NCBI GenBank assembly: GCA_013215565.1 | Contig: JABSQV010000084.1 | Span: 1 to 48,963 of the forward strand | Reading direction: 5' to 3' | Source of the DNA: Myxococcales bacterium | GTDB taxonomy: Bacteria > Myxococcota_A > UBA9160 > SZUA-336 | DNA length: 48,963 nucleotides | Part shown: piece after piece, positions 41,994-48,963 of the stretch | Numbering within the stretch: the stretch's first letter is position 1 | Layout: each line of letters opens with the position of its first letter | Translations under genes and position numbers: made by a program | Notes under the pieces: model-generated | Told to the model about the DNA's origin: nothing | What the model saw: only the letters and a program-made list of their open reading frames with translations | The model's database searches: none

Positions 41994-42746
41994 ATGAGGG
42001 TGGGGCTCTTCGTTCCGTGCTACGTCGATCAACTGGCTCCGAGCGTGGCCTGGGCGAGCCTGCGTGTGCTCGAGCGGGCCGGCTGCGAGGTCTGCTACCC
42101 CGAGCGTCAGACCTGTTGCGGCCAGCCCTTCCTGAACCTCGGTGCGGCGCGCGAGGCCGTCCGGCTGGGGCGCCGACACCTGAGCTGCTTTGCGGACGTC
42201 GACGCGGTGGTCTGCCCTTCCGCGAGTTGCACGGCCACGGTGCGTCTCCGATATCCGGAAGTCGGGGTGGGGACGAAGGGCGATCCAGATCGGATTCGCC
42301 GCCGCACCTTCGAGCTCGGAGAATTCCTGGTGCGCGAACTGGGACGCTCGGATCTGGGCGCGGTCTTTCCTCACCGCGTGGCGCTGCTGCAGAGCTGTCA
42401 CGGTCTCCGCGATCTGGAACTCGGGACTCCGAGTGAGCGGGCCGGGGGCGCGGCCACCCCGGGACCGACCGAGTTGTTGCTGCGCGGAGTGCGCGGCCTG
42501 GAACTCGTGGCGCCAGAGCGTCCCGACGAGTGCTGCGGCTTCGGGGGTGCGTTCTCGGTCAAGTTCCCCGAAATCTCGGGCAGGATCGGGCGCGACCGGC
42601 TCCGCGCGCTGGCCGACACCGGCGCCGACTACGTCACCAGTACCGACACCAGCTGCCTACTCCATCTCGATGGGCTCCGTCGGCGCAACGGCTTCGGGCC
42701 CAGACCGATTCATCTGGCCGAGATCCTAGCAGCGGAGGAGGCGTGA
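41994..42746 (+). CDS. lutA: Lactate utilization protein A (CCG-domain Fe-S oxidoreductase subunit)
   Basis: A 250-residue protein with two cysteine-rich CCG domains, RQTCCGQPFLN and DECCGFGGAFSVKFPEIS, each with a matching upstream Cys (PCYVDQL, LLQSCHGLR), as in LutA/YkgE and heterodisulfide-reductase-type subunits. It joins LutB and LutC to oxidise L-lactate to pyruvate in the cytoplasm, without LldD. The stop overlaps the lutB start (GTGA). No GntR-type LutR regulator or lactate permease gene is nearby. Confidence 0.92.
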   Translation: MRVGLFVPCYVDQLAPSVAWASLRVLERAGCEVCYPERQTCCGQPFLNLGAAREAVRLGRRHLSCFADVDAVVCPSASCTATVRLRYPEVGVGTKGDPDRIRRRTFELGEFLVRELGRSDLGAVFPHRVALLQSCHGLRDLELGTPSERAGGAATPGPTELLLRGVRGLELVAPERPDECCGFGGAFSVKFPEISGRIGRDRLRALADTGADYVTSTDTSCLLHLDGLRRRNGFGPRPIHLAEILAAEEA

Positions 42747-44131
42747 GTCCGGGATTCGATCGTCGCGCGGCCCGGGTGCTGCCCGACGCCGCGGCGGTTG
42801 AGCGCCACGATGCCGGGGCCTGGCACCTGCGCGCCCAGCGCGACGCGGCGGTCGCTCAGGTCGGCGACTTCGAGGAGCTACGCTCGCACGCGTCCGCGAT
42901 CAAGGCGCACACATTGGATCACCTGGACCGCTACCTGGAAGAGTTCGAGGAACAGGCGCGGGACGCGGGAGCGGTCGTACACTGGGCAGAGGCGGCCGAC
43001 GATCACAACCAGATCGTGTACGAACTGTTGCGGGAGCGCGGGGTCGTTCGCGCAGTCAAGAGCAAGTCGATGCTCACCGAGGAGTGCGGGCTGAATGCCT
43101 TCCTCGAGGCCCGCGGTATCGAGGTCGTGGATACGGATCTCGGCGAACGGATTCTGCAGTTGGCGAAGGAGCCGCCTTCGCACATCGTCGTGCCCGCGAT
43201 CCACAAGACCCGCGCCGATGTGGGCAGGCTGTTTTCCGAGAAGATGGGCGGGATCTCGGCCGAGGCCCCGGCCGAGCAGCTGGTCGAGCACGCCCGGCGC
43301 GACCTGCGCGCGCGTTTTCTCGGAGCCCAGGCCGGCATCACAGGCGCCAACTTTGCGGTGGCGCAGACGGGCTCGATCGTGGTCTGCACCAACGAGGGCA
43401 ACGCCGACCTGGGAACCAGTCTGCCTCCGCTTCACATCGTGTGCATGGGCATCGAAAAGCTGATCCCGACCCACGACGATCTGGCGGTATTTCTGCGGCT
43501 GCTGGCGCGAAGTGCGACCGGACAGGCGATCACTGCGTACTCGACGGTGCACACGGGACCGGTTACGGGCCGGGAGCTTCACGTGGTGCTGGTCGACAAC
43601 GGACGGTCGCGTCTGCTCGCGGATCGGGCGCACCGCCAGAGCCTCGCGTGCATCCGCTGCGGCGCGTGCCTCAACACCTGTCCGGTCTACCGGAGAAGCG
43701 GCGGACACGCCTACGGGCTGACGATTCCAGGACCGATCGGACAGGCGCAATCTCCGGTGTTGGGCGGCCTCGGAGCCGATCCCGAGCTTCCGTTTGCCTC
43801 CTCGCTCTGCGGAAGCTGCAGCGCCGTATGTCCGGTCCGCATCGACCTGCACGGACAGCTACTCGCCTGGCGCCGGGAGCGCCCGGGCTACGGATGGATC
43901 GCGCGACTCGGGCTGCGCCTCGCCGCGGCCGCGTTCCGGAGCGCAACTCTGTATCGGCTCGCAGCGCGGCTACTCCGCGCCGCGTGGCCGCGTCTCTCGC
44001 GCCCGGGTCGCTTCAATCCGGCCGGGCGCTGGCTCTCTTCGCGGGAGCTTCCTCCGCATCCGGGGCCGGGGTTCCGCGAACAGTTCCTGCGGCGTAGGGA
44101 TCCGGACGTGGCTTCGACCCGCACCACGTGA
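42743..44131 (+). CDS. lutB: Lactate utilization protein B (LUD domain plus 2x[4Fe-4S] ferredoxin)
   Basis: A 462-residue protein. An N-terminal LUD domain (about 60-300; KSKSMLTEECGLN, ITGANFAVAQTGSIV) is followed by two Fe-S cluster motifs, CIRCGACLNTCPVY and CGSCSAVCPVRID, and a C-terminal helical region rich in Arg that resembles LutB tails. The start is GTG 42743 overlapping lutA, with GGAGGAGGC directly upstream as ribosome site. It is the electron-transferring core of the LutABC complex. The upstream part of the frame lies out of frame inside lutA and is not coding. Confidence 0.93.
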   Translation: MSPGFDRRAARVLPDAAAVERHDAGAWHLRAQRDAAVAQVGDFEELRSHASAIKAHTLDHLDRYLEEFEEQARDAGAVVHWAEAADDHNQIVYELLRERGVVRAVKSKSMLTEECGLNAFLEARGIEVVDTDLGERILQLAKEPPSHIVVPAIHKTRADVGRLFSEKMGGISAEAPAEQLVEHARRDLRARFLGAQAGITGANFAVAQTGSIVVCTNEGNADLGTSLPPLHIVCMGIEKLIPTHDDLAVFLRLLARSATGQAITAYSTVHTGPVTGRELHVVLVDNGRSRLLADRAHRQSLACIRCGACLNTCPVYRRSGGHAYGLTIPGPIGQAQSPVLGGLGADPELPFASSLCGSCSAVCPVRIDLHGQLLAWRRERPGYGWIARLGLRLAAAAFRSATLYRLAARLLRAAWPRLSRPGRFNPAGRWLSSRELPPHPGPGFREQFLRRRDPDVASTRTT

Positions 44132-44754
44132 GCGCGCGCACTCGGATCCTCGCCGCTGTGCGAGCCGGTGCGTTGCGCGAGCGTGCGCACCCCGGTCGCT
44201 TCCGTCCAGGCCCCGGAGACGCGAGTTGGGACGCCCTGGCCGCCGCGGTGGCCGGGTCGGGTGCAGAGGCGCGCGGTCCCTTCGAGCGGCGGGAAGGCTC
44301 GGCCGAGGCACACGAACTCGGGAGCGAAGTCGCGTTCCTGGTTACCCGCTGGGGGGGAGGCCGGTCCGTTGCCGCGCCCGATGCTGCGCGCTTGCTCGGG
44401 CCCGGACCCTGGGAAACCGTTTCTGTCGATGCGGATCCCGCGAGCCTGGCCGACGTCGCAATCGGAATCGTGAGCGGTGCGGTGGCCGTGGCCGAGAACG
44501 GTGCGGTCGGGATCCCGGCGGCGTTCGCTCCGCAGCGGGCGTTGCTCTTCCTGTGCGAACGGCTGATCCTGCTGGTGGATGCCGGGAACATCGCGTCTCA
44601 GATGCACATCGCGACCGAGGCCGTGGGCGACTCGCTCGCCGCCGACGCACACTTCAGCTGGATCGCCGGACCCTCGAAGACCGCGGACATCCCAGGGACC
44701 GTGGTCGTGGGCGCACACGGTCCGCGCGAGGTGGCCGTGGTCGGATTCCGCTGA
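44128..44754 (+). CDS. lutC: Lactate utilization protein C (LUD domain)
   Basis: A 208-residue LUD-domain protein. The C-terminal core is clear: VAIGIVSGAVAVAENGAVGI, LLFLCERLILLVDAGNIAS, and WIAGPSKTADIPGTVVVGAHGPREVAVV, where the GPSxTADIE motif of LutC appears as GPSKTADIP. The Glu-to-Pro change in that motif is mild. The start is GTG 44128, overlapping the lutB stop (GTGA), so lutABC is translated as a coupled set. Confidence 0.9.
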   Translation: MSARTRILAAVRAGALRERAHPGRFRPGPGDASWDALAAAVAGSGAEARGPFERREGSAEAHELGSEVAFLVTRWGGGRSVAAPDAARLLGPGPWETVSVDADPASLADVAIGIVSGAVAVAENGAVGIPAAFAPQRALLFLCERLILLVDAGNIASQMHIATEAVGDSLAADAHFSWIAGPSKTADIPGTVVVGAHGPREVAVVGFR

Positions 44755-44873
44755 GGGCGCCCACGTCCTGGTCGAACTCGATGGCCAGAAGCAGGACGCC
44801 CTGCTTGGGGTTGAGCTGGTGGCCGCCGGAGCCCGGAGTTGAACCGGGGGTCGCCTTTGCGCTTCGAGACGAG

Positions 44874-45566
44874 ATGAGAGAGATCGATCAGGATCTCTGG
44901 GTAGATGAGGCGCCGCAACGCTATCGCGGCGTCGAGATCGGCACAAGGATGACCGTGATTCGGCTCGCCAATGACGAGCTGATCCTCCACAATCCCGTTC
45001 CGCTCAGCGCGTCGACCCGAGATTCGATCAGCGCACTCGGATCGGTCCGCGCCGTGATCGCCGCGAGCCTCATGCATCACATGTATGTAGGGCCGGCTCT
45101 GAATGCGTATCCCGAAGCCAACTTCCATTTCGCGCCAGGCCTGTCAGAGAAGCGTCCGGACCTTCCACAAGGCTCGGCGCTCACTGACTCTCCGCCGGAC
45201 GGATGGCGCGGAGTTCTGGAACAGAAGGTCATCACGGGATTTTCGGCCGCGAATGAGGTCGCCTTCCTGCATACACCGACGCGGACGCTGGTTCTCACGG
45301 ATCTCGCGTTTCACATCGGCCCGGGATTTCCATGGTTCACCCGCATGGTCTTCCGGCTCTTGCGCCTAACTGCGCGTGTCGGAGTCGCCCCGGATATCCG
45401 ACGAGATCTCCAACGACATCCGCAATCGAAACAAGAAATCGCGCAGGTGTTGAGCTGGGAGTTCGACCGCGTCGTGCTGGCTCACGGCGCTATCGTCGAA
45501 GCTGAGGCTCGGGAGGCCCTCGTACAGGCCTTCTCCTTCCTGGGCGAACTCCCTGGGCCCGCCTAA
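44874..45566 (+). CDS. DUF4336-domain protein
   Basis: A 230-residue protein whose start, EIDQDLWVDEAPQRYRGVEIG, and following RMTVIRLANDELILHNPVPL match the DUF4336 family, which resembles a metallo-beta-lactamase fold with altered metal residues: MHHMYVGPAL replaces the usual HHHL..P cluster, and LTDLAFHIG and VLAHGAIVE supply later His/Asp positions. Function unknown. Its ATG (44874) has only a weak GAGACGAG upstream, and 119 bp separate it from lutC. Codon use looks less GC-biased than in the lut genes, which may mean separate origin. Confidence 0.72.
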   Translation: MREIDQDLWVDEAPQRYRGVEIGTRMTVIRLANDELILHNPVPLSASTRDSISALGSVRAVIAASLMHHMYVGPALNAYPEANFHFAPGLSEKRPDLPQGSALTDSPPDGWRGVLEQKVITGFSAANEVAFLHTPTRTLVLTDLAFHIGPGFPWFTRMVFRLLRLTARVGVAPDIRRDLQRHPQSKQEIAQVLSWEFDRVVLAHGAIVEAEAREALVQAFSFLGELPGPA

Positions 45567-45995
45567 CCTCACCCAGGCGTGAATCGGACATCGCTAAGGA
45601 TAGGGGAGACAAGCGGGTTTTTGAGCCCCGGCCCAGGTTCCGGGTAGGGGCGCTCTGTCAGATCGAAGGTGGGTTAGGGCAGGGGCGATTCGGGACCTGT
45701 GCGCGTTCCTGGAGCAGCAGTCTGGCCCCGCTGGCATTTGCGTGTCCCTAGGTCCGGGTTTCGACGGTCTCGCTGCCGTCGTGGCCGGCGAGTTTCGGGA
45801 GGCGGCAGCGAGGCGGTAGCCGAGTCGCCGAAAGTTCCACGGGGTGGCGCAGGCTGAGTCACCCGGGCGCTCAGCAGGGCCGTGCGCTGCGCGTACGCCG
45901 GGCACGCGACTTGCGTAAGAGGGCGCCGCTTCCGGGGTGAACCTACGGCCGGTACGCCTTCGCGGCGATCGCCGCGGCCGTGAGAGGAAATTTCG
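45567..45995. other. 429-bp region without a supported gene, with RNA-like hairpins
   Basis: No convincing protein frame is seen on either strand. Three inverted repeats occur. One at 45623-45655 (GAG, CCCC / GGGG, CTC with inner CCC/GGG) is placed to end the DUF4336 transcript. One at 45767-45778 with 45803-45814 is a 12-bp stem with one G-U pair and a 24-nt loop. One is a 16-bp perfect GC palindrome at 45961-45976, 20 bp before EF-G. The last two may belong to the EF-G 5' leader. No promoter match is clear. GAGGAAA at 45983-45989 is the EF-G ribosome site. Confidence 0.5.
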
Positions 45996-48065
45996 ATGTC
46001 CACAGACCTGTCGAACGTCCGAAATATCGGAATCAGCGCCCACATCGATTCCGGCAAGACCACGCTCACCGAGCGCATTCTCTACTACGCGGGCCGCATT
46101 CACGCGGTACACGAGGTGCGCGGCAAGGACGACGTCGGTGCCACGATGGATTCGATGGAATTGGAGAAGGAACGCGGCATCACGATCCAATCGGCCGCAA
46201 CCTATGCGCAGTGGGGGGATCATCGGATCAACATCATCGATACTCCGGGGCACGTCGATTTCACGATCGAGGTCGAGCGGGCGCTTCGCGTTCTAGACGG
46301 CGCTGTGCTGGTGCTCTGCGGCGTCTCGGGCGTTCAGTCGCAGTCTATGACGGTGGATCGGCAGATGCGGCGCTACTCGGTTCCCCGGATCGCGTTCATC
46401 AACAAGCTGGACCGTTCGGGTGCGAATCCGGAGCGCGTCGTGGCGCAGCTTCGCGAGAGGCTCAAGCACAACGCGGTGCTGATGCAGCTTCCGATCGGAC
46501 TGGAAGCCGATCACACAGGCGTGATCGATCTGATCAGCATGAAGGCCCTCTACTTTCGCGGGAAGCTCGGAGAAAAGGTCACGGCCGAGCCAATACCGAC
46601 GGCGCTCCTCGCAGATGCGGAAGCCGCGCGCGAGGCGATGCTCGAGGCGGTCTCGATGTTCTCGGAGGCTCTGATGGAGGCGATCTTCGAAGACAAGGTC
46701 GAGGAAGACCTGGTTCACAGCGCGGTTCGCGAGGGCGTCCTGTCGCTAGAACTCACCCCGGTCTATTTGGGTTCGGCCTACAAGAACAAGGGCGTGCAGG
46801 CGTTGCTCGACGCGGTTGCGCGCTATCTGCCGTCTCCACTCGATGTCGAGAACCGGGGCCTGCTGTTGGATGAGGATGAGCAGGAGTTCATCATCGAGAC
46901 GGACCCCGACCAGCCGCTGGTGGCGCTCGCGTTCAAGCTCGATGATGGCCGCTACGGACAGCTCACCTACGTGCGGATCTACCGGGGGACTCTCCGAAAG
47001 GGCGATTCGATCACGAACACCCGTACCAGAAAGCGCGTTCGGGTGGGGCGCCTGATCCGAATGCACTCCGACGCGACCGAAGACATCGAGGCGGCGCGCG
47101 CCGGAGACATTGTGGCCCTCTTCGGCGTCCACTGTGTCTCGGGCGATACCTTCAGCTCTGGGGAGGCAATCTCGATGACGAGCATGTACGTGCCCGAGCC
47201 GGTGATCTCTCTTTCGGTCAAGCCGACGGATCAGAGAGCGCAAGACAACATGGGCAAGGCGCTCGGCCGCTTCGTTCGCGAGGATCCGACCTTCCGCTCG
47301 TGGGTCGATCACGAGAGCGCCGAGACCGTGATTGCCGGAATGGGCGAACTCCACCTCGAGGTCTACATCGAACGCATGCGGCGCGAATATCGCTGCGAGG
47401 TCGAGGTGGGCGCCCCGTGTGTCGCCTATCGGGAGTGCATCTCGCGCAGGGCCGAATTCGACTACGTCCACAAGAAGCAGAGTGGCGGCTCCGGACAGTA
47501 CGCACGCGTGGCGGGCTACTTCGAGCCATCGGTCGAAGCAGGCGACCTGGAGTTCGAAAACAAGATTCGGGGGGGTGCGATCCCCGTGGATTACATTTCG
47601 GCGTGCGAGAAGGGCTTCCGCTCATCGCTCGAAAAGGGCCGCCTGATCGGGGCGCCGGTCACGGGTCTACGCGTGGTTCTGAATGATGGCAAGTCGCACT
47701 CCGTGGACTCCTCCGACATCGCCTTCCAGGCGGCGTCGCGTGGCGCCTTTGCCGAGGCCTACGCGAAGGCGGGGCCGGTGGTGCTGGAGCCGCTCATGCT
47801 GCTCAACATCGAGGGCCCGTCGGAGTACCAGGGCGCGTACATCCGGACCGTCATGCAGCGTCGAGGTCAGATTGCCGGGACCCTCGAAGAGGACGGCTTC
47901 TGCCGGGTCGAGGCCGAGGTTCCGCTGGCCGAGATGTTCGGCTATGCGACCGAACTCCGTTCGGCGAGCCAGGGCAAGGCCGAGTTCACGCTCGAGTTCG
48001 CGCGCTACGCAAGGGTGCCGGCCGAGGTACAGAAGGCGCTGATCGAGAAGCACCTCGAGAAGTAG
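45996..48065 (+). CDS. Elongation factor G, spdEFG1/mitochondrial EFG1-like
   Basis: A 689-residue translational GTPase. G1 is AHIDSGKTT (A15-T23; Ser where standard EF-G has Ala), the switch I region is [24 protein letters not shown]3 is DTPGHVDF and G4 is NKLD. Domains II-V are complete, with [13 protein letters not shown] in III and [15 protein letters not shown] in IV. The signature follows human mitochondrial GFM1 and the bacterial spdEFG1 group rather than canonical FusA, so it should catalyse ribosome translocation. It is not in an str operon (no rpsL, rpsG or tuf) and no spdEFG2 is in the window. GAGGAAA lies about 6 nt before ATG 45996. Confidence 0.93.
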   Translation: MSTDLSNVRNIGISAHIDSGKTTLTERILYYAGRIHAVHEVRGKDDVGATMDSMELEKERGITIQSAATYAQWGDHRINIIDTPGHVDFTIEVERALRVLDGAVLVLCGVSGVQSQSMTVDRQMRRYSVPRIAFINKLDRSGANPERVVAQLRERLKHNAVLMQLPIGLEADHTGVIDLISMKALYFRGKLGEKVTAEPIPTALLADAEAAREAMLEAVSMFSEALMEAIFEDKVEEDLVHSAVREGVLSLELTPVYLGSAYKNKGVQALLDAVARYLPSPLDVENRGLLLDEDEQEFIIETDPDQPLVALAFKLDDGRYGQLTYVRIYRGTLRKGDSITNTRTRKRVRVGRLIRMHSDATEDIEAARAGDIVALFGVHCVSGDTFSSGEAISMTSMYVPEPVISLSVKPTDQRAQDNMGKALGRFVREDPTFRSWVDHESAETVIAGMGELHLEVYIERMRREYRCEVEVGAPCVAYRECISRRAEFDYVHKKQSGGSGQYARVAGYFEPSVEAGDLEFENKIRGGAIPVDYISACEKGFRSSLEKGRLIGAPVTGLRVVLNDGKSHSVDSSDIAFQAASRGAFAEAYAKAGPVVLEPLMLLNIEGPSEYQGAYIRTVMQRRGQIAGTLEEDGFCRVEAEVPLAEMFGYATELRSASQGKAEFTLEFARYARVPAEVQKALIEKHLEK

Positions 48066-48150
48066 CCCGAGCCCCTGCAGGCTGCTCGACCTGGTCGTGG
48101 CCGATCGCGCACTCGTTGCGCTTGGACTCGTCTCTGGTCAGATCGGCCGG

Positions 48151-48960
48151 TCAAATCGAGAGATCGGACGGGTTGAACGGTTCTGGAACCGGGATTCCCG
48201 CTGCTCCTTGCGCCCGCGGTTGCGCCACGAGCTGTTCGTAGGCCGCCCCGATCACGCCGGCCGCCAGCGGAAGTCCGAGCAGGAGCAGACCCACGCCCAG
48301 CAGCAGGATCGAGAGCACGACCGCGAGGGACACCCCGAGCAGCGTGAGATACAGGGAATAGGCGAACCCGCGGGTTCGCGACCAGCTCTCGGAAAGACAG
48401 CCGAGCGCACCCGGGTCGGGAGCGTCGGGATCGAGGCACACGAGCTGCGCGAAGGCCAGCCGGATCGAGACCCAGGATGCCCCCACGGCCGCCGCGGCCC
48501 AGATCGTGACGAACGCCCCGATGCCCATCGCGCCACCCCGGATGCTGTCGAATCCACCCTCGAGGCCCCACTGGGCGAAGAGCAGGCCGGTCAACAGCAG
48601 CGCCGGAACGAGGACCGCAAGAGCGGCCGTGGCCTCCAGGAACCAGACCGCGATCAGCGTGGCCCAGCGACGATAGCCGGAGAAGAAGCTCGAGAGGGGC
48701 ACGGGTCCCGGGCGCTGGGCGGTCACACCCATCCACGCGAACCCGGCGGCGGCCGGGATCGAAACGCCGACCGTCGTCGCCGCCTGCGACAGCAGCTGCT
48801 CGAGCGAGAACGCGTCATCGGCCGTTCCCGAAAGCTGCTGCAGGATCACGATCACGACCTGGGCGATCGCGTAGAGGATGGAGGCTTCGAGCATTACGCG
48901 GTAGCGGCCGCGCACGACGCCCCATCCTGCTGCGAAGGCCCTTCCGGGCGAGTAGCTCAT
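48151..48960 (-). CDS. Polytopic membrane protein, unknown function
   Basis: A 269-residue protein with about six hydrophobic segments. It opens with SYSPGRAFAAGWGVVRGRYRVML, a soluble amphipathic stretch typical of DUF975/glycerophosphodiesterase-type membrane-domain proteins (uncertain), then helices such as LIAVWFLEATAALAVLVPALLL and LTLLGVSLAVVLSILLLGVGLLLLGL. The C-tail (PRAQGAAGIPVPEPFNPSDLSI) is soluble. No catalytic motif is visible. ATG 48960 is only 3 bp from the window edge, so upstream signals are not seen. It converges with EF-G with an 85-bp gap. Confidence 0.65.
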   Translation of the reverse strand: MSYSPGRAFAAGWGVVRGRYRVMLEASILYAIAQVVIVILQQLSGTADDAFSLEQLLSQAATTVGVSIPAAAGFAWMGVTAQRPGPVPLSSFFSGYRRWATLIAVWFLEATAALAVLVPALLLTGLLFAQWGLEGGFDSIRGGAMGIGAFVTIWAAAAVGASWVSIRLAFAQLVCLDPDAPDPGALGCLSESWSRTRGFAYSLYLTLLGVSLAVVLSILLLGVGLLLLGLPLAAGVIGAAYEQLVAQPRAQGAAGIPVPEPFNPSDLSI

Positions 48961-48963
48961 CTC

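Noticed and set aside
40477-41997. 506-codon plus-strand open frame opposite the ThDP enzyme
   Set aside because: Shadow frame; the ThDP protein on the other strand is full length with E48 and the ThDP motif.
44832-44848. tRNA T-arm look-alike on the minus strand (GGTTCAACTCC in a 5-bp stem, with CCA some bases later)
   Set aside because: The distance to CCA does not fit an acceptor stem, and no D-arm, anticodon arm or matching 5' acceptor strand is found. A tmRNA was also considered, but no tag-coding region or 5' end is visible.
44755-44873. Possible gene remnant on the minus strand between lutC and the DUF4336 gene
   Set aside because: A short stretch reads GGHQLNPKQGVLLLAIEFDQ, which looks protein-like, but it is under 40 codons, has no start and matches no family I can name.
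45594-46253. 219-codon minus-strand frame across the EF-G 5' end
   Set aside because: Half of it is antisense to the conserved EF-G G1-G3 region; composition is not protein-like.
1-48963. CRISPR array, insertion sequence, phage or toxin-antitoxin system
   Set aside because: No regularly spaced repeats, transposase, integrase, terminal repeats or small toxin/antitoxin pairs were seen.

Overview
The window is about 49 kb of GC-rich, densely packed DNA from a Gram-negative bacterium. It encodes an outer-membrane beta-barrel porin, lipoproteins and Sec signal peptides. No rRNA or tRNA gene, integrase, transposase, phage gene or CRISPR array is visible. The elongation factor G is the mitochondrial EFG1-like (spdEFG1) form, which is known from delta-proteobacteria, spirochaetes and planctomycetes. 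Together with the many CoA-transferase, Rieske, luciferase-like and SDR genes, this suggests a Myxococcota/Desulfobacterota-type (former delta-proteobacterial) heterotroph. The assignment is inference, because no marker gene for taxonomy lies in the window.

Layout. 1-6.2 kb holds a TauD-type dioxygenase, a luciferase-like monooxygenase with a 3-alpha-hydroxysteroid-dehydrogenase-like SDR, a D-aminoacylase-type amidohydrolase and a Rieske oxygenase. 6.2-12.0 kb holds a small membrane protein facing a four-gene minus-strand operon: LemA, M48 protease, aldehyde dehydrogenase and an exported phosphodiesterase. 12.2-18.0 kb holds a small lipoprotein, a class III CoA-transferase and three polytopic glycosyltransferase-like proteins, two of them tandem paralogues. 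18.1-24.1 kb is a minus-strand catabolic run: methyltransferase, nitroreductase, VOC protein, SDR with an odd in-frame upstream module, Rieske oxygenase, its overlapping ferredoxin, and a crotonase. 24.2-29.9 kb holds a MalY-like lyase, a second CoA-transferase, an SsuD-like monooxygenase, and a Gfo/Idh/MocA dehydrogenase coupled to a GHMP sugar kinase. 29.9-35.6 kb holds a SWIM/SNF2 helicase, an SDR and RecQ. 35.6-40.2 kb is a five-gene operon (porin, FMN-binding protein, histidine-rich membrane protein, ApbE flavin transferase, flavin oxidoreductase) behind a promoter with a Fur-like palindrome. 40.3-45.6 kb holds a ThDP enzyme, LutABC for lactate oxidation and a DUF4336 protein. EF-G and a membrane protein end the window.

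Two signals stand out. First, at least nine transcription-unit-leading genes have a -10-like TANNNT hexamer (TAGATC in one case) only 6-9 nt from the start codon and no Shine-Dalgarno sequence, as expected for leaderless mRNAs. The clearest case is a 23-bp divergent region at 27754-27776 where two such -10 elements overlap. Downstream genes instead use Shine-Dalgarno sites or 4-bp GTGA overlaps. Second, the porin/FMN-binding/HxH membrane protein/ApbE/flavin oxidoreductase operon looks like an iron-controlled extracytoplasmic flavin electron-transfer system that I cannot match to a named pathway.
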